This document shows positions 19,548-29,412 of a stretch of DNA of 64,000 nucleotides, in pieces (within the stretch, counting starts at the first letter, position 1; the number at the start of each line of letters is the position of its first letter). Position numbers and translations under genes: made by a program. The stretch comes from Haemophilus massiliensis (GTDB taxonomy: Bacteria; Pseudomonadota; Gammaproteobacteria; Enterobacterales; Pasteurellaceae), in the NCBI GenBank assembly GCA_000752995.2, contig LM994635.1:273132-337131 (forward strand). The letters run 5' to 3'. Under the pieces are notes generated by a model. It made no database searches. It was not told where the DNA came from and saw nothing but the letters and a program-made list of their open reading frames with translations.

Positions 19548-19737
19548 TTTATTGAATTTTTCTTTAGCGCGGGCGGATATGCCCGCTTCTTCATCCGTTT
19601 CGACCGATGAAAATCGGCTTTTCCTCTTATTTTTCCATTTATTTTTATCCGTCTTTTTATTTGCTTTTTTCTTAAATCGTCGTCGGATTTGGTATATCAT
19701 ATACGGCAATTTTTCGTATCGGATAACATTAATTTAT

Positions 19738-21156
19738 ATGGCACAGCAAAACTCTCAGCCTCAACGTACTCAACCGAGAGACAATAAAGTGGAGCAGGTC
19801 GGTATTCCGCCGCATTCCATTGAAGCGGAACAGGCCGTTTTAGGCGGTATTTTATTGAGCAACAGTCATTGGGATGCCGTTGCCGAGCGGATTATCGCAG
19901 AGGATTTTTATACTTTCCAGCATCGGTTGATCTTTCAGGAAATGACTGATCTGGTGCGTCGTAATCAACCGGTGGATCTGCTGACAATTGATGAAGCGCT
20001 GAAAAATAAAGGCGTAACCGATGAAGTCGGCGGCTTCGCTTATTTGGCGGAACTGTCCAATAATACCCCGAGCGCCGCGAATATTATCGCCTATGCTGAT
20101 ATTGTGCGCGAAAAGGCGATTTTACGCGAACTTATTGCTGCCGGTAATAAGATTGCCAAAATCAGTTATATGCCGAAAGGGCAGGATATCAAAGCGATTT
20201 TAGACGAAGCGGAACGCGAAGTGTTCGCCATTGCGGAAAAACGCACCACCTCCAGTGAAGGGCCGCAGAATATTATTGATATTCTGGAGGCGACGGTGGA
20301 TAAAATCGAAACCATGAGCCTGAATAAAAATCATAACGGGATCACGGGCGTGACGACCGGCTTTATTGATTTGGATAAGAAAACCGCGGGCTTACAACCA
20401 TCCGACTTGATTATCGTGGCGGCGCGTCCGTCCATGGGGAAAACCACTTTTGCCATGAATTTATGCGAAAATGCCGCATTGGCGAGCGAAAAGCCGGTGC
20501 TGGTGTTCAGCCTTGAAATGCCCGCTGAGCAGATTATGATGCGTACTATCGCTTCGCTTTCCCGCGTGGATCAGACCAAAATCCGTACCGGGCAAGGGTT
20601 GGACGAAAGCGATTGGTCAAAAATCGGCAGTACGCTCGGTATTTTTAAACAGAAACCGAATTTATTTATTGATGATTCTTCCGGCTTGACACCGACGGAA
20701 CTGCGTTCCCGCGCCAGACGGGTGTACCGTGAAAATAAAGGGCTGAGCCTGATTATGGTGGATTATTTACAGTTAATGCGCGCGCCGGGTTTTGCCGATA
20801 ACCGTACGCTGGAAATTGCGGAAATTTCGCGCTCGCTGAAAGCCTTGGCGAAAGAACTGGAAGTGCCGGTCATCGCGCTGTCACAGCTGAACCGAACACT
20901 GGAAAATCGCGCGGATAAACGCCCGGTGAACTCGGATTTGCGCGAATCCGGTTCCATTGAGCAGGATGCGGACTTGATTATGTTTATTTATCGCGATGAA
21001 GTGTATAACGACAATTCCGATGACAAAGGCATTGCCGAAATCATCATCGGTAAACAGCGTAACGGTCCGATCGGTAGAGTGCGGTTAAAATTTCAGGGAC
21101 AATATTCGCGCTTTGATAATTTAAAAGAACAACCGGAATATATGGACGAGTATTAA
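19738..21156 (+). CDS. dnaB: Replicative DNA helicase
   Basis: Hexameric 5'-3' helicase of the replication fork, 472 aa. The N-terminal DnaB_N domain (about 25-125; PPHSIEAEQAVLGGIL) is joined to a RecA-like ATPase with Walker A ARPSMGKTT (about 227-235), LVFSLEMP and Walker B LIMVDYLQL (about 338-346). No intein interrupts the Walker A or other motifs. The reading frame extends 62 codons further up to 19552, but that part is a hydrophobic, low-complexity translation containing the end of a USS; MAQQNSQPQ at 19738 matches the family's usual start. alr begins 2 bp after the stop, as in Haemophilus. Confidence 0.96.
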   Translation: MAQQNSQPQRTQPRDNKVEQVGIPPHSIEAEQAVLGGILLSNSHWDAVAERIIAEDFYTFQHRLIFQEMTDLVRRNQPVDLLTIDEALKNKGVTDEVGGFAYLAELSNNTPSAANIIAYADIVREKAILRELIAAGNKIAKISYMPKGQDIKAILDEAEREVFAIAEKRTTSSEGPQNIIDILEATVDKIETMSLNKNHNGITGVTTGFIDLDKKTAGLQPSDLIIVAARPSMGKTTFAMNLCENAALASEKPVLVFSLEMPAEQIMMRTIASLSRVDQTKIRTGQGLDESDWSKIGSTLGIFKQKPNLFIDDSSGLTPTELRSRARRVYRENKGLSLIMVDYLQLMRAPGFADNRTLEIAEISRSLKALAKELEVPVIALSQLNRTLENRADKRPVNSDLRESGSIEQDADLIMFIYRDEVYNDNSDDKGIAEIIIGKQRNGPIGRVRLKFQGQYSRFDNLKEQPEYMDEY

Positions 21157-21158
21157 GC

Positions 21159-22244
21159 ATGATGCACATGAAACCCGCGACGGCAAAAATCAGTTCCGTT
21201 GCATTAAAACATAATATCCAGACCATTAAACGAAAAGCGCCGCACAGTAAAATTATCGCTGTGGTGAAAGCCAATGCCTACGGGCATGGTGTGGTGTTTG
21301 TGTCCTCTGCGCTGGAGGCGATGGTGGACTGTTTCGGGGTGGCACGTTTGGAAGAAGCGTTAAGTTTGCGTTCCAATGGCATCACCAAACCGATTTTGCT
21401 GTTGGAAGGCTTTTTTTCAGAAAAAGATCTGCCGATTATTGCGGTGAATAATATTCAAACCATTGTGCATAATCAGGAACAGCTTTGTGCGCTGCAACAG
21501 GCACAGGTGCCGAATAAAATCAAAGTGTGGTTGAAGATCGACACCGGCATGCACCGGTTGGGGGTGCGTTTGGATCAGGTGGACGGATTTTATCAGCAGC
21601 TGAAACACTGTGCCGCGGTGGACGATAATATCGGTTTTGTCAGTCATTTCAGCCGCGCCGATGAGTTGCAATGCGACTATACCCGCAAGCAACTGATGGA
21701 TTTTTTACAGGTAACGCAGGATAAAAACGGCGAGCGCAGTATTGCCGCCTCCGGCGGTGTGTTATTTTGGCCGGATTCGCATTTGGACTGGATTCGCCCG
21801 GGTATTATTATGTATGGCATTTCACCGAACAACACACCGAGCAATGAATACGGGCTAATCCCGGTGATGACGCTGACCTCGTCGCTGATTGCCGTGCGCG
21901 ATCACAAACAGGGCGAACCGGTGGGCTATGGCGGAAAATGGGTTAGTGAACGGGATACTAAAATCGGCGTGATCGCGATCGGATACGGCGATGGCTACCC
22001 GCGCGATATGCCGATGGGAACGCCGGTTTATATTAACGGGCGTCGTGTGCCGATTGTGGGTAAAGTTTCTATGGATATGCTGACCGTGGATCTCGGCGCC
22101 GACAGTCGGGATCAGGTGGGCGATGAAGTCATTTTATGGGGCAAGGAATTGCCTATTGAAGAAATTGCGGAAATCGGCGGCGTTTTGAGTTATGAATTGA
22201 TTACAAAACTTACGCCGCGAGTTTTGACCGAATATATTGATTAA
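21159..22244 (+). CDS. alr: Alanine racemase
   Basis: PLP enzyme converting L- to D-alanine for peptidoglycan; 361 aa. The PLP lysine is in AVVKANAYGHG (about 34-44), the PLP-phosphate and catalytic Tyr region in GVIAIGYGDGYPR (about 270-282), and the dimer-partner part ends PRVLTEYID. The true start could be 21159, 21162 or 21168 (MKPATAKISS); the last agrees best with the family but none has a clear ribosome-binding site, consistent with coupling to dnaB 2 bp upstream. Cytoplasmic, housekeeping. Confidence 0.95.
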   Translation: MMHMKPATAKISSVALKHNIQTIKRKAPHSKIIAVVKANAYGHGVVFVSSALEAMVDCFGVARLEEALSLRSNGITKPILLLEGFFSEKDLPIIAVNNIQTIVHNQEQLCALQQAQVPNKIKVWLKIDTGMHRLGVRLDQVDGFYQQLKHCAAVDDNIGFVSHFSRADELQCDYTRKQLMDFLQVTQDKNGERSIAASGGVLFWPDSHLDWIRPGIIMYGISPNNTPSNEYGLIPVMTLTSSLIAVRDHKQGEPVGYGGKWVSERDTKIGVIAIGYGDGYPRDMPMGTPVYINGRRVPIVGKVSMDMLTVDLGADSRDQVGDEVILWGKELPIEEIAEIGGVLSYELITKLTPRVLTEYID

Positions 22245-22372
22245 GCGCGGCGCATGGAATATCAATATTCCTCCTGCGCTGTCCTCCTTCACTTTAACGT
22301 TCATAGAGGAGCCATAGCGCGGATTAATCAATTATAGTATTTTTAATAATTCACATTAAAAAAGGAAACACC

Positions 22373-24019
22373 ATGAAAAATATTAATCCGACCACCACTA
22401 AAGCGTGGCAAGCGTTGCAGCAACATAAAGCCGATTTTGCCGCGACAACCATTCAGCAGCTTTTTGCGCAAGAACCGGAGCGGTTTGCCCAGTATTCATT
22501 AACTTTTAACGATGAAATGTTAGTGGATTTTTCAAAAAACAATATCAATCAACAAACACTGCGACTGCTGCGTCAGTTAGCCGATGAATGCGCGTTATCC
22601 GACGCGGTGGAAGCCATGTTCAGCGGCGAGAAAATCAATCGTACCGAAAATCGCGCGGTCTTGCATACCGCACTGCGCAACCGTGCCAATACGCCGGTAT
22701 TGGTGGACGGCAAAGACGTGATGCCGGAGGTTAATGCCGTACTGGCTAAAATGAAAGCGTTCTGCCAACGTGTGATCTCTGGGGAATGGAAAGGCTATAC
22801 CGGCAAAGCGATTACCGATGTGATCAATATCGGCATCGGCGGGTCGGATTTGGGACCTTATATGGTAACCGAAGCCCTGCGCCCGTATAAAAATCATTTA
22901 ACCATGCACTTTGTTTCCAATGTGGACGGCACGCATATTGCCGAAACTCTGAAAAAAGTGAACCCGGAAACGACGCTGATATTGGTGGCGTCAAAAACCT
23001 TCACCACGCAGGAAACCATGACTAACGCTTTGTCGGCGCGCGACTGGTTTTTAGCGGCGGCAAAAGATGAAGCCCATGTGGCAAAACATTTCGCCGCCTT
23101 GTCCACGAATGCCAACGCAGTGGCGCAATTCGGCATCGATACCGCCAATATGTTTGAATTCTGGGATTGGGTCGGCGGACGGTATTCGTTATGGTCTGCT
23201 ATCGGGTTGTCGATCGCGCTTTCTATCGGCTTTGAGAATTTTGAAGCTCTATTAAGTGGCGCGCACGCAATGGACAAACATTTCCGCACCGCACCGATTG
23301 AAAAAAATATTCCCGCCACTTTGGCGCTGGTAGGCTTATGGAACACCAATTTCCTCGGTGCACAAACCGAAGCGATTTTGCCATATGACCAGTATTTACA
23401 CCGTTTTGCCGCCTATTTTCAGCAAGGTAATATGGAATCGAACGGGAAATATGTGGCGCGCGACGGTAAAGCGGTTGATTATCAAACCGGACCGATTATC
23501 TGGGGTGAACCGGGTACTAACGGGCAGCATGCGTTCTATCAGCTGATTCATCAGGGAACCACCTTGATCCCTTGTGATTTTATTGCGCCGGCGCAAAGCC
23601 ATAATCCGCTGTCCGATCATCACAGCAAACTGCTGTCCAACTTCTTCGCCCAGACCGAAGCGCTGGCGTTCGGTAAAAGCCAACAGGTCGTCGAAGCGGA
23701 ATTTGTCAACGCCGGCAAATCCTTAGACGAAGTCAAAGAGATTGTGCCGTTTAAAGTCTTTACCGGCAATAAACCGACAAATTCAATTTTATTGCGTAAA
23801 ATTACGCCGTTCAGCCTTGGTGCATTAATCGCGATGTATGAACACAAAATTTTTGTACAGGGTGTGATTTTTAATATTTTCAGTTTCGACCAATGGGGTG
23901 TGGAATTGGGTAAACAGCTGGCTAACCGCATTTTGCCGGAGCTGGCGGATGATGCCAACGTCAGCAGCCACGACAGTTCCACTAACGGACTGATTAACCG
24001 CTTTAAAGCCTGGCGCTAA
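22373..24019 (+). CDS. pgi: Glucose-6-phosphate isomerase
   Basis: Interconverts glucose-6-phosphate and fructose-6-phosphate; 548 aa, the E. coli-type length. Diagnostic segments are [18 protein letters not shown] (about 150-167), [13 protein letters not shown] (about 208-220), the PGI signature around [17 protein letters not shown] (about 265-281) and the C-terminal [13 protein letters not shown] (about 504-516). A good Shine-Dalgarno AAAGGAAA precedes the ATG. The 128-bp gap to alr holds a perfect GGAATAT-CA-ATATTCC hairpin (22256-22271) without a T-run. A terminator follows the gene. Confidence 0.98.
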   Translation: MKNINPTTTKAWQALQQHKADFAATTIQQLFAQEPERFAQYSLTFNDEMLVDFSKNNINQQTLRLLRQLADECALSDAVEAMFSGEKINRTENRAVLHTALRNRANTPVLVDGKDVMPEVNAVLAKMKAFCQRVISGEWKGYTGKAITDVINIGIGGSDLGPYMVTEALRPYKNHLTMHFVSNVDGTHIAETLKKVNPETTLILVASKTFTTQETMTNALSARDWFLAAAKDEAHVAKHFAALSTNANAVAQFGIDTANMFEFWDWVGGRYSLWSAIGLSIALSIGFENFEALLSGAHAMDKHFRTAPIEKNIPATLALVGLWNTNFLGAQTEAILPYDQYLHRFAAYFQQGNMESNGKYVARDGKAVDYQTGPIIWGEPGTNGQHAFYQLIHQGTTLIPCDFIAPAQSHNPLSDHHSKLLSNFFAQTEALAFGKSQQVVEAEFVNAGKSLDEVKEIVPFKVFTGNKPTNSILLRKITPFSLGALIAMYEHKIFVQGVIFNIFSFDQWGVELGKQLANRILPELADDANVSSHDSSTNGLINRFKAWR

Positions 24020-24028
24020 AAGTGCGGT
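24020..24028 (+). repeat. DNA uptake signal sequence (USS)
   Basis: AAGTGCGGT beginning at the last base of the pgi stop codon, followed by CGGTTTT. The USS sits against the gene end, ahead of the pgi terminator. Confidence 0.85.
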
Positions 24029-24070
24029 CGGTTTTCGCCGAGTTTCGGTGAAACTTCCAGCGGCGATATT

Positions 24071-24107
24071 AACGGACATCCGCTTATGTGGCATGTCCGT
24101 TTTTTAT
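24071..24107 (+). terminator. Rho-independent terminator of pgi
   Basis: Stem AACGGACAT / ATGTCCGTT (9 bp) with a 13-base loop, followed by TTTTTATAG, 51 bp after the pgi stop. Confidence 0.85.
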
Positions 24108-24124
24108 AGCAAATTTTGTGCAAA

Positions 24125-24133
24125 AAGTGCGGT
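24125..24133 (+). repeat. DNA uptake signal sequence (USS)
   Basis: AAGTGCGGT at the left edge of the structured non-coding stretch between pgi and hemH, about 100 bp from the USS at 24020. Confidence 0.85.
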
Positions 24134-24189
24134 GAGTTTTTATGTTGTTTTTTATAGGGGTAATATTAGCCCGCCGTTATTTGTTGACC

Positions 24190-24370
24190 TACAACTACAT
24201 GTAGGTAGCCGGCAAATGGGGGCGTAACGGTATGTAAAACCGTTAAGTTTCAACACTCGGCTATGTTGTGTACTGTAGCCGAAAAATATCGCTATTGCAG
24301 GCGCAACAGGTTCAGGGTTTCAACACCGGGCGTAAATCGTCGCTGCCTTTTGGGCGCTGCGCACTTCATG
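24190..24370. repeat. Structured, repeat-like intergenic element between pgi and hemH
   Basis: About 300 bp between pgi and hemH hold no credible gene but much structure. Three short hairpins come in a row: ACCTACA/TGTAGGT (about 24187-24206), AACGGT/ACCGTT (24226-24244) and CGGCTA/TAGCCG (24258-24281). The decamer GTTTCAACAC occurs twice, 70 bp apart (24247-24256 and 24317-24326). On the minus strand an ATG at 24369 opens a 25-codon frame ending at 24292 without a ribosome-binding site. The look is of a dispersed Pasteurellaceae intergenic repeat or decayed element; this is inference, as only one copy is in the window. Confidence 0.45.
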
Positions 24371-24409
24371 GCGCAAATCTTGTCGCGTTTGTTTAACCGC
24401 AAAAAGGCA

Positions 24410-25375
24410 CTACAGACGGGCGCGGATTAGTTCTGACATCATGTTTATATGTGCAGGCATTGCATTTAACGCCGGAATATAGTGAAACGAAATACCGCCG
24501 TGGTGTAGAAAAAGTGCGCGGTTTTCCACCTCGATTTCTTCCAGCGTTTCCAGACAATCGCTGGCAAAGCCCGGGCAGATTACGGCAATTTTTTGTATGC
24601 CTTGTTGTACCGCGATATGTTCTAATAGCTTGTCCGTATAAGGCTGTAACCATTCTTCCCGTCCGAAGCGGGATTGAAAGGATAATCCCCATTGATTTTC
24701 CGTTAGCCCCAGGTGGTCCACGATTTGCAGCGCGGTTTGTCGGCAATATTGGCGATAATCATCTCCCTGATTTTCATAACGTAGCGGAATACCGTGAAAG
24801 GAAAAAAGCAAAAACTCATCGGATTTAAACCGCTCTTTTATGGATTCAAGCAACGCATTGATATAATGTTCGTTCAGGTGATAAGAATGGATAAACTCAA
24901 AAGGCACGATACGGCGTTGTTTTTTCAGTGCGGCGGCAAATGTGTCGAACACCGCACCGGTTGTCGTGCTGCTGTATTGCGGATACAGCGGTAGCACGAT
25001 GATTTTATCCACTTGCTGTTCGGTCAGATTTTGTAGCGCCTTTTCCATGGACGGATTGCCGTAAGTCATGCCGATTTCCACCACCGCATCAATCCGCCGG
25101 GCAGTTAAATCTTGTTGTAACGCATGTTTTTGTTTTTCGCTGATAGCCGATAAGGGCGAACCTTGCGCAGTCCATATAGAACGATAGGTTTTAGCTATTC
25201 GAGTGGCGCGGCGCGGCAGAATGATCCATTTCAATAATGGTAACCAACGCCAGCGGGGCAAATCGACCACGCGCGGATCAGTTAAAAACTGCCAAAGATA
25301 TTGAGAAACTGCGTGCTGTGTCGGGGCGTCGGGGGTCCCCAGATTAGAGAGAATAATGCCGATTTTTCTATTCAT
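24410..25375 (-). CDS. hemH: Ferrochelatase
   Basis: Last step of haem synthesis, insertion of Fe2+ into protoporphyrin IX; 321 aa. Hallmarks are [11 protein letters not shown] (about 8-18), [18 protein letters not shown] (about 127-144), the active-site His in [10 protein letters not shown] (about 193-202) and [15 protein letters not shown] (about 269-283). The start overlaps the stop of the upstream thioesterase gene by 4 bp, making it the last gene of an overlapping ydiJ-thioesterase-hemH operon. No clear terminator was seen. Having hemH means the organism may complete its own haem, unlike haem-dependent H. influenzae, which also has hemH but lacks earlier steps. Confidence 0.96.
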   Translation of the reverse strand: MNRKIGIILSNLGTPDAPTQHAVSQYLWQFLTDPRVVDLPRWRWLPLLKWIILPRRATRIAKTYRSIWTAQGSPLSAISEKQKHALQQDLTARRIDAVVEIGMTYGNPSMEKALQNLTEQQVDKIIVLPLYPQYSSTTTGAVFDTFAAALKKQRRIVPFEFIHSYHLNEHYINALLESIKERFKSDEFLLFSFHGIPLRYENQGDDYRQYCRQTALQIVDHLGLTENQWGLSFQSRFGREEWLQPYTDKLLEHIAVQQGIQKIAVICPGFASDCLETLEEIEVENRALFLHHGGISFHYIPALNAMPAHINMMSELIRARL

Positions 25376-25791
25376 TGATTAACCACGGAAACTGTTAAAC
25401 GGGAACTGCAACATAGTTTATCTGTTTGATCTTTAATGTCAATTTGCCAGAATTGGGTAGATTTTCCAAGCCGAATCGGGGTGGCGCGAGCGGTAACCGT
25501 GCCGGTTCTGACCGGGCGTACATGACTGGCATTAATTTCCAGACCGACAACGCCGCAATGCTCGTCAACGCAGCAAAAAGCTGCCATTGAGGCTACCGTT
25601 TCGGCGAGTGCGGCGGAAATGCCACCATGCAAGAAACCCATCGGTTGTGTGGTACGCTGATCCACCGGCATAGTCGCTTCCAGCCAGTTATCGCCCTGCG
25701 CACTGAATAGAATACCGAGATGAGCGACGGCACAATGCGCACTCATTTGATTAAGTTGTTGCAACGTCAATGCTTTTTTCCAGATTGTCAT
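25372..25791 (-). CDS. Hotdog-fold acyl-CoA thioesterase (YdiI/MenI-like)
   Basis: A 139-aa PaaI/YdiI-type hotdog thioesterase. The core motif is [19 protein letters not shown] (about 50-68), with the Gly-Gly turn and the catalytic Glu (in ALAE). Relatives hydrolyse aryl or 1,4-dihydroxy-2-naphthoyl-CoA (menaquinone synthesis) or medium-chain acyl-CoAs; the natural substrate here is not certain. An upstream in-frame ATG at 25893 lies inside ydiJ; the start at 25791 gives the family-typical MTIWKK. It overlaps ydiJ by 4 bp upstream and hemH by 4 bp downstream, so translation of all three is coupled. Confidence 0.9.
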   Translation of the reverse strand: MTIWKKALTLQQLNQMSAHCAVAHLGILFSAQGDNWLEATMPVDQRTTQPMGFLHGGISAALAETVASMAAFCCVDEHCGVVGLEINASHVRPVRTGTVTARATPIRLGKSTQFWQIDIKDQTDKLCCSSRLTVSVVNQ

Positions 25792-28700
25792 ACTTGTTTC
25801 AATATCCCTAATAGTGCTTGCAGCGGATGTTTCGGTTGCCAATGTTGCATGCGTTTTACCTGACTGCGACAAGAATAACCGGTGACCAGACAACGTTCGG
25901 GGTCTTTACCTTCCAGTTTTTTCGCCCATGACACGGCATAAATGGTTTTTGACATTTCAAGATGCTGGGTTTCGTGCCCGAAAGTGCCCGCCATACCGCA
26001 GCAGCCGACAGTTTCGGTGTGCAGCTGTTGACCGAAAGCGGAAAAAATTTGTTGCCAATTTTTCGGGCTGTTCGGCATTGCGGTAGTTTCGGTGCAGTGC
26101 GGAAATAGATACCACGGCTGCGAGAAAGTGCGGTTATTTTTAGTTAAATTTTTGACCGCACTTTGTAATTTCTCGCGGTGCAGTTGAGTGTACAGCCATT
26201 CATGCGCAGTCATCACCTGAAAATCGCCCCGTGCGCGCCCGAGCACCTCGTGATATTCGTCACGATAAGAAAGCACAATGGCTGGATCGATACCGATTAG
26301 CGGCAGACCGGTTGTTGCCATGCGGTTTAAAAATTCCGCTTGATTTTTAGCGGTTTTGGCAAAACGTGCCAGAAAACCTTTAATATGCTGGGCTTTGCCG
26401 TTCGGTTTAAATGGCAGCAGAATCGGTTTATAACCTAATTTACGACAAAGGTCGACAAAATCAGCCACTACTTTTGCATCATAAAAAGAGGTGAACGGAT
26501 CCTGTACTATCAGCAATACATCCTGTTTTTCCACCGCATTCAACGCTTCAAGCTGTTCCAGCGAATAGCCCTGATAACCGATTTCTACCAGTTGCTGCCG
26601 CAGTGTCGGTGTGCTGAGCAACGGTAAATCCGTCATGCCCAATAGTTTTTCCGCAAGCGGCCGGCTGATGTCGGCGGCGGTAAAAAAATTGAAAAATTTC
26701 GGCGCTTTTGACATCCAAGGAGCGATGAATTCTACGTTGGAAACCACATGATCTTTTAGCGGACGTAGATAGCGCTGATGATAAAAATACAGAAATTTAG
26801 TCCGGAATGTCGGCACATCAATTTTTATCGGGCATTGGCTGGCACAAGCTTTGCATGCTAGACAGGTATCCATCGCCGCTTTGACTTCATGAGAAAAATC
26901 ATATTCGCCACGGCGTTTTTGCAGGCTGTTGCGCACTCGTTGTACCAGATCCGTGAGTTTTACTTCACTGCGGCGGAAGTCCAGCTGCTCCGGATGCACG
27001 TTCGCATTTGCCATTAGGCGTAGCCATTCGCGCACCATTGCTGCCCGTCCTTTTGGCGAATAAACGCGGTTTTTACTGACTTTCATCGACGGGCACATGA
27101 TGCTGTGTTCATCAAAGTTAAAACACAATCCGTTGCCGTTGCAATTCATGGCACCGGAAAAGGCGTCTCGCATTTGAATCGGAATCTGACGATCCTGATC
27201 TGCGCGCATCGGCGAAAGAATGGTGTAGAGTTGTTGTTCGTTTTCAAGTGGAGTGCAGATTTTGCCCGGATTTAAACGATTATGTGGGTCAAACAGGAAT
27301 TTAATGTAGCGCAGTTCCCGCCATAATTCCGGCGTAAAGAAAGTTTCGCCGTACTGAGAACGCATGCCCTTGCCATGTTCGCCCCAGATTAAACCGCCAT
27401 ATTTATGTGTCAGCGCCGCCACTTGGTCGGAGATTTGTTTAAATAACACAACCTGCTGTTTATCGCAGAGATCCAGTGCCGGACGGACATGCAGCACGCC
27501 GGCGTCCACATGCCCGAACATGCCGTATTGCAGTTGATAACTGTCCAGCAAGGCACGGAATTCGGTAATATAGTCTGCCAAATGCTGCGGCGGTACGCAG
27601 GTGTCTTCCACAAAAGGAATCGGTTTGGCGGCGCCTTGCGTATTGCCCAATAGCCCCACTGCCTTTTTGCGCATGGCGTAAATACGATCGATTGAGGCTA
27701 AATCGTCGCAGATCTGGTAGCCGATAATGCCGTCCTGCCCGGCGGCGATTTTTTCATCCAGACGGCGGCATAATTGCGCGACCTGCGCATCGATAAGGTG
27801 TTTATGATTTCCCGCATATTCCACAATATTTAAGCCGAGAATCGGATTATATTGATCTTCACGGAGTAATTCGCGCACAGAATGCCAGATAATATCTTGT
27901 TTTGCCAGATTCAGCACCTTGCTGTCCATGGTTTCTACCGACAGCGCGTCGGCTTTCAGCATAAAAGGTGCATTACGCAATGCAGCGTCAAAGGAATCAT
28001 ATTTGATATTGATCAGAGTACGGCATTGCGGAATTGGGGTCAGATCTAATGTTGCTTCACATACAAATGCCAGCGATCCTTCGGAACCGGTAAGAATCCG
28101 GCTGAGATTGAATTCGGATTGGTCGGCGTTAAACACATTTTTTAAGTCGTAACCGGTTAAAAAGCGGTTTAACTGGGGTAAATCGTTCAGAATTGTTTGG
28201 CGTTTTTCTGTGCAACGCTGAAATATTTCTCGGTGCAGTGTTTGGCTTAAGGAAGTCTGCGGCTGTTGGGCGAGGTTATCTAAAAATTCCTCACTTTTGA
28301 TTGCTCCGGTATCTAAGATTTCACCGTTAATCAGCACACTGCGTAACGCTAAAACGTGATCGGAGGTTTTTCCATATTTTAAAGACCCTTGCCCGGAGGC
28401 ATCGGTATTAATCATTCCGCCTAAAGTTGCACGGTTACTGGTGGAGAGTTCCGGCGCAAAAAACAAACCGTAAGGTTTTAAAAAACGATTAAGCTGATCT
28501 TTTACCACACCAGCCTGTACTTTTACCCAGCGTTGCTCTACGTTCAGTTCCAGAATTCGGGTCATATGGCGGGAAAGATCAACAATAATGTTGTGATTAA
28601 TCGCCTGTCCGTTGGTGCCTGTGCCGCCGCCGCGCGGTGTAAAGGTTAACGACAGATATTTTTCCTGTTGTGCCAACTTGGTAATTCGCACCACATCCGC

Positions 28701-28883
28701 CGTACTTTTGGGAAACACAATAGCTTGCGGCAATTGCTGGTACACACTGTTATCCGTCGCCAGACTAAGACGGTCGGCATAATTTTCGGCAATATCGCCT
28801 TCAAAGTGTTGGTTTTTCAAATCCTGTAGATAATTGGAAACCAGAGGTTCCCGTTGAGGAATGTCTTTTAAGCGAGGTAGCAT
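25788..28883 (-). CDS. ydiJ: YdiJ family FAD-linked oxidase / Fe-S oxidoreductase (D-2-hydroxyglutarate dehydrogenase-like)
   Basis: A 1031-aa flavo-Fe-S fusion. An N-terminal FAD_binding_4 domain (about 45-265; FAD loop TPRGGGTGTNGQA, 82-94) is followed by an FAD-oxidase C-terminal domain (about 290-560; IWGEHGKGMRS). A 4Fe-4S region (CLACKACASQCPI, about 669-681) and a C-terminal Cys/CCG module (CCGMAGTFGHE, about 973-983) complete it. The family oxidises D-2-hydroxyacids and passes electrons to the quinone pool; D-2-hydroxyglutarate is the likely substrate, by family knowledge only. It is the first gene of the overlapping ydiJ-thioesterase-hemH operon. It contains two USS copies about 30 bp apart in opposite orientation (near 26125 and 26156). 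Confidence 0.9.
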   Translation of the reverse strand: MLPRLKDIPQREPLVSNYLQDLKNQHFEGDIAENYADRLSLATDNSVYQQLPQAIVFPKSTADVVRITKLAQQEKYLSLTFTPRGGGTGTNGQAINHNIIVDLSRHMTRILELNVEQRWVKVQAGVVKDQLNRFLKPYGLFFAPELSTSNRATLGGMINTDASGQGSLKYGKTSDHVLALRSVLINGEILDTGAIKSEEFLDNLAQQPQTSLSQTLHREIFQRCTEKRQTILNDLPQLNRFLTGYDLKNVFNADQSEFNLSRILTGSEGSLAFVCEATLDLTPIPQCRTLINIKYDSFDAALRNAPFMLKADALSVETMDSKVLNLAKQDIIWHSVRELLREDQYNPILGLNIVEYAGNHKHLIDAQVAQLCRRLDEKIAAGQDGIIGYQICDDLASIDRIYAMRKKAVGLLGNTQGAAKPIPFVEDTCVPPQHLADYITEFRALLDSYQLQYGMFGHVDAGVLHVRPALDLCDKQQVVLFKQISDQVAALTHKYGGLIWGEHGKGMRSQYGETFFTPELWRELRYIKFLFDPHNRLNPGKICTPLENEQQLYTILSPMRADQDRQIPIQMRDAFSGAMNCNGNGLCFNFDEHSIMCPSMKVSKNRVYSPKGRAAMVREWLRLMANANVHPEQLDFRRSEVKLTDLVQRVRNSLQKRRGEYDFSHEVKAAMDTCLACKACASQCPIKIDVPTFRTKFLYFYHQRYLRPLKDHVVSNVEFIAPWMSKAPKFFNFFTAADISRPLAEKLLGMTDLPLLSTPTLRQQLVEIGYQGYSLEQLEALNAVEKQDVLLIVQDPFTSFYDAKVVADFVDLCRKLGYKPILLPFKPNGKAQHIKGFLARFAKTAKNQAEFLNRMATTGLPLIGIDPAIVLSYRDEYHEVLGRARGDFQVMTAHEWLYTQLHREKLQSAVKNLTKNNRTFSQPWYLFPHCTETTAMPNSPKNWQQIFSAFGQQLHTETVGCCGMAGTFGHETQHLEMSKTIYAVSWAKKLEGKDPERCLVTGYSCRSQVKRMQHWQPKHPLQALLGILKQV

Positions 28884-29412
28884 CGTATTACTCTTAAATT
28901 GTGTAAGGCAGTAAAGTCAGGTAGTTGTAAATTGCTCGGATTTTAACATAGATAAGCTACCAAGTTAGAAAATTTTATTGTCCGATATAAACGGAGAAGC
29001 CCTTATTCGTCCGGGTAATCTGCTTCGTATAAAGTAAACCATGTATTGAGAAAAGTTCAAAAAAGAAACTATTTTGATGTTTGATTGTTTGTTTTTTGAG
29101 CTAAAAGAGGAAAAAAGGTTTGATTTTATGTTTTTTCGGAACGATAATGTATCCACTTTTGAACGATTCTTCGAGTAAGTCGTAAGAAAAATCGGTTAAT
29201 CAAAAGAAAAGAGGAGTGGTTTTCTACCCCTTAGGTTGATACAAACCTTAGACCGTATAAACTAAAAAAAGTTTATTCTTTTATAAAAAAGTTTGTTTTT
29301 TTATAAAAAGGGTTTAAGATCGAATAACACTAAATCGTGTTTAGGTTTCAGCTAGATTTAGATGGAACTTTAATTTTTAATATTATTGATGACTAAATAG
29401 AGGATCATCCAA
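28884..29412. promoter_or_regulatory. Divergent ydiJ/ompA regulatory region with a tandem 20-bp A-tract repeat
   Basis: This 529-bp gap holds no credible gene. Two tandem copies of a 20-bp unit lie at 29265-29284 and 29285-29304 (AAAAAAGTTTATTCTTTTAT and AAAAAAGTTTGTTTTTTTAT, two mismatches). The second overlaps a possible -35 (TTTGTT, 29292-29297) spaced 17 bp from a possible -10 (TAAGAT, 29315-29320). This would give ompA a 5' leader of about 85 nt. The promoter call is tentative; the repeat is seen directly. A small inverted repeat, AGGTT/AACCT, is at about 29233-29248. Confidence 0.45.

Noticed and set aside
19552-19737. 62-codon N-terminal extension of dnaB with a hydrophobic stretch
   Set aside because: The extension starts inside a USS flank, is Phe/Leu-rich low-complexity sequence, and is unlike DnaB; MAQQNSQPQ at 19738 is the normal start.
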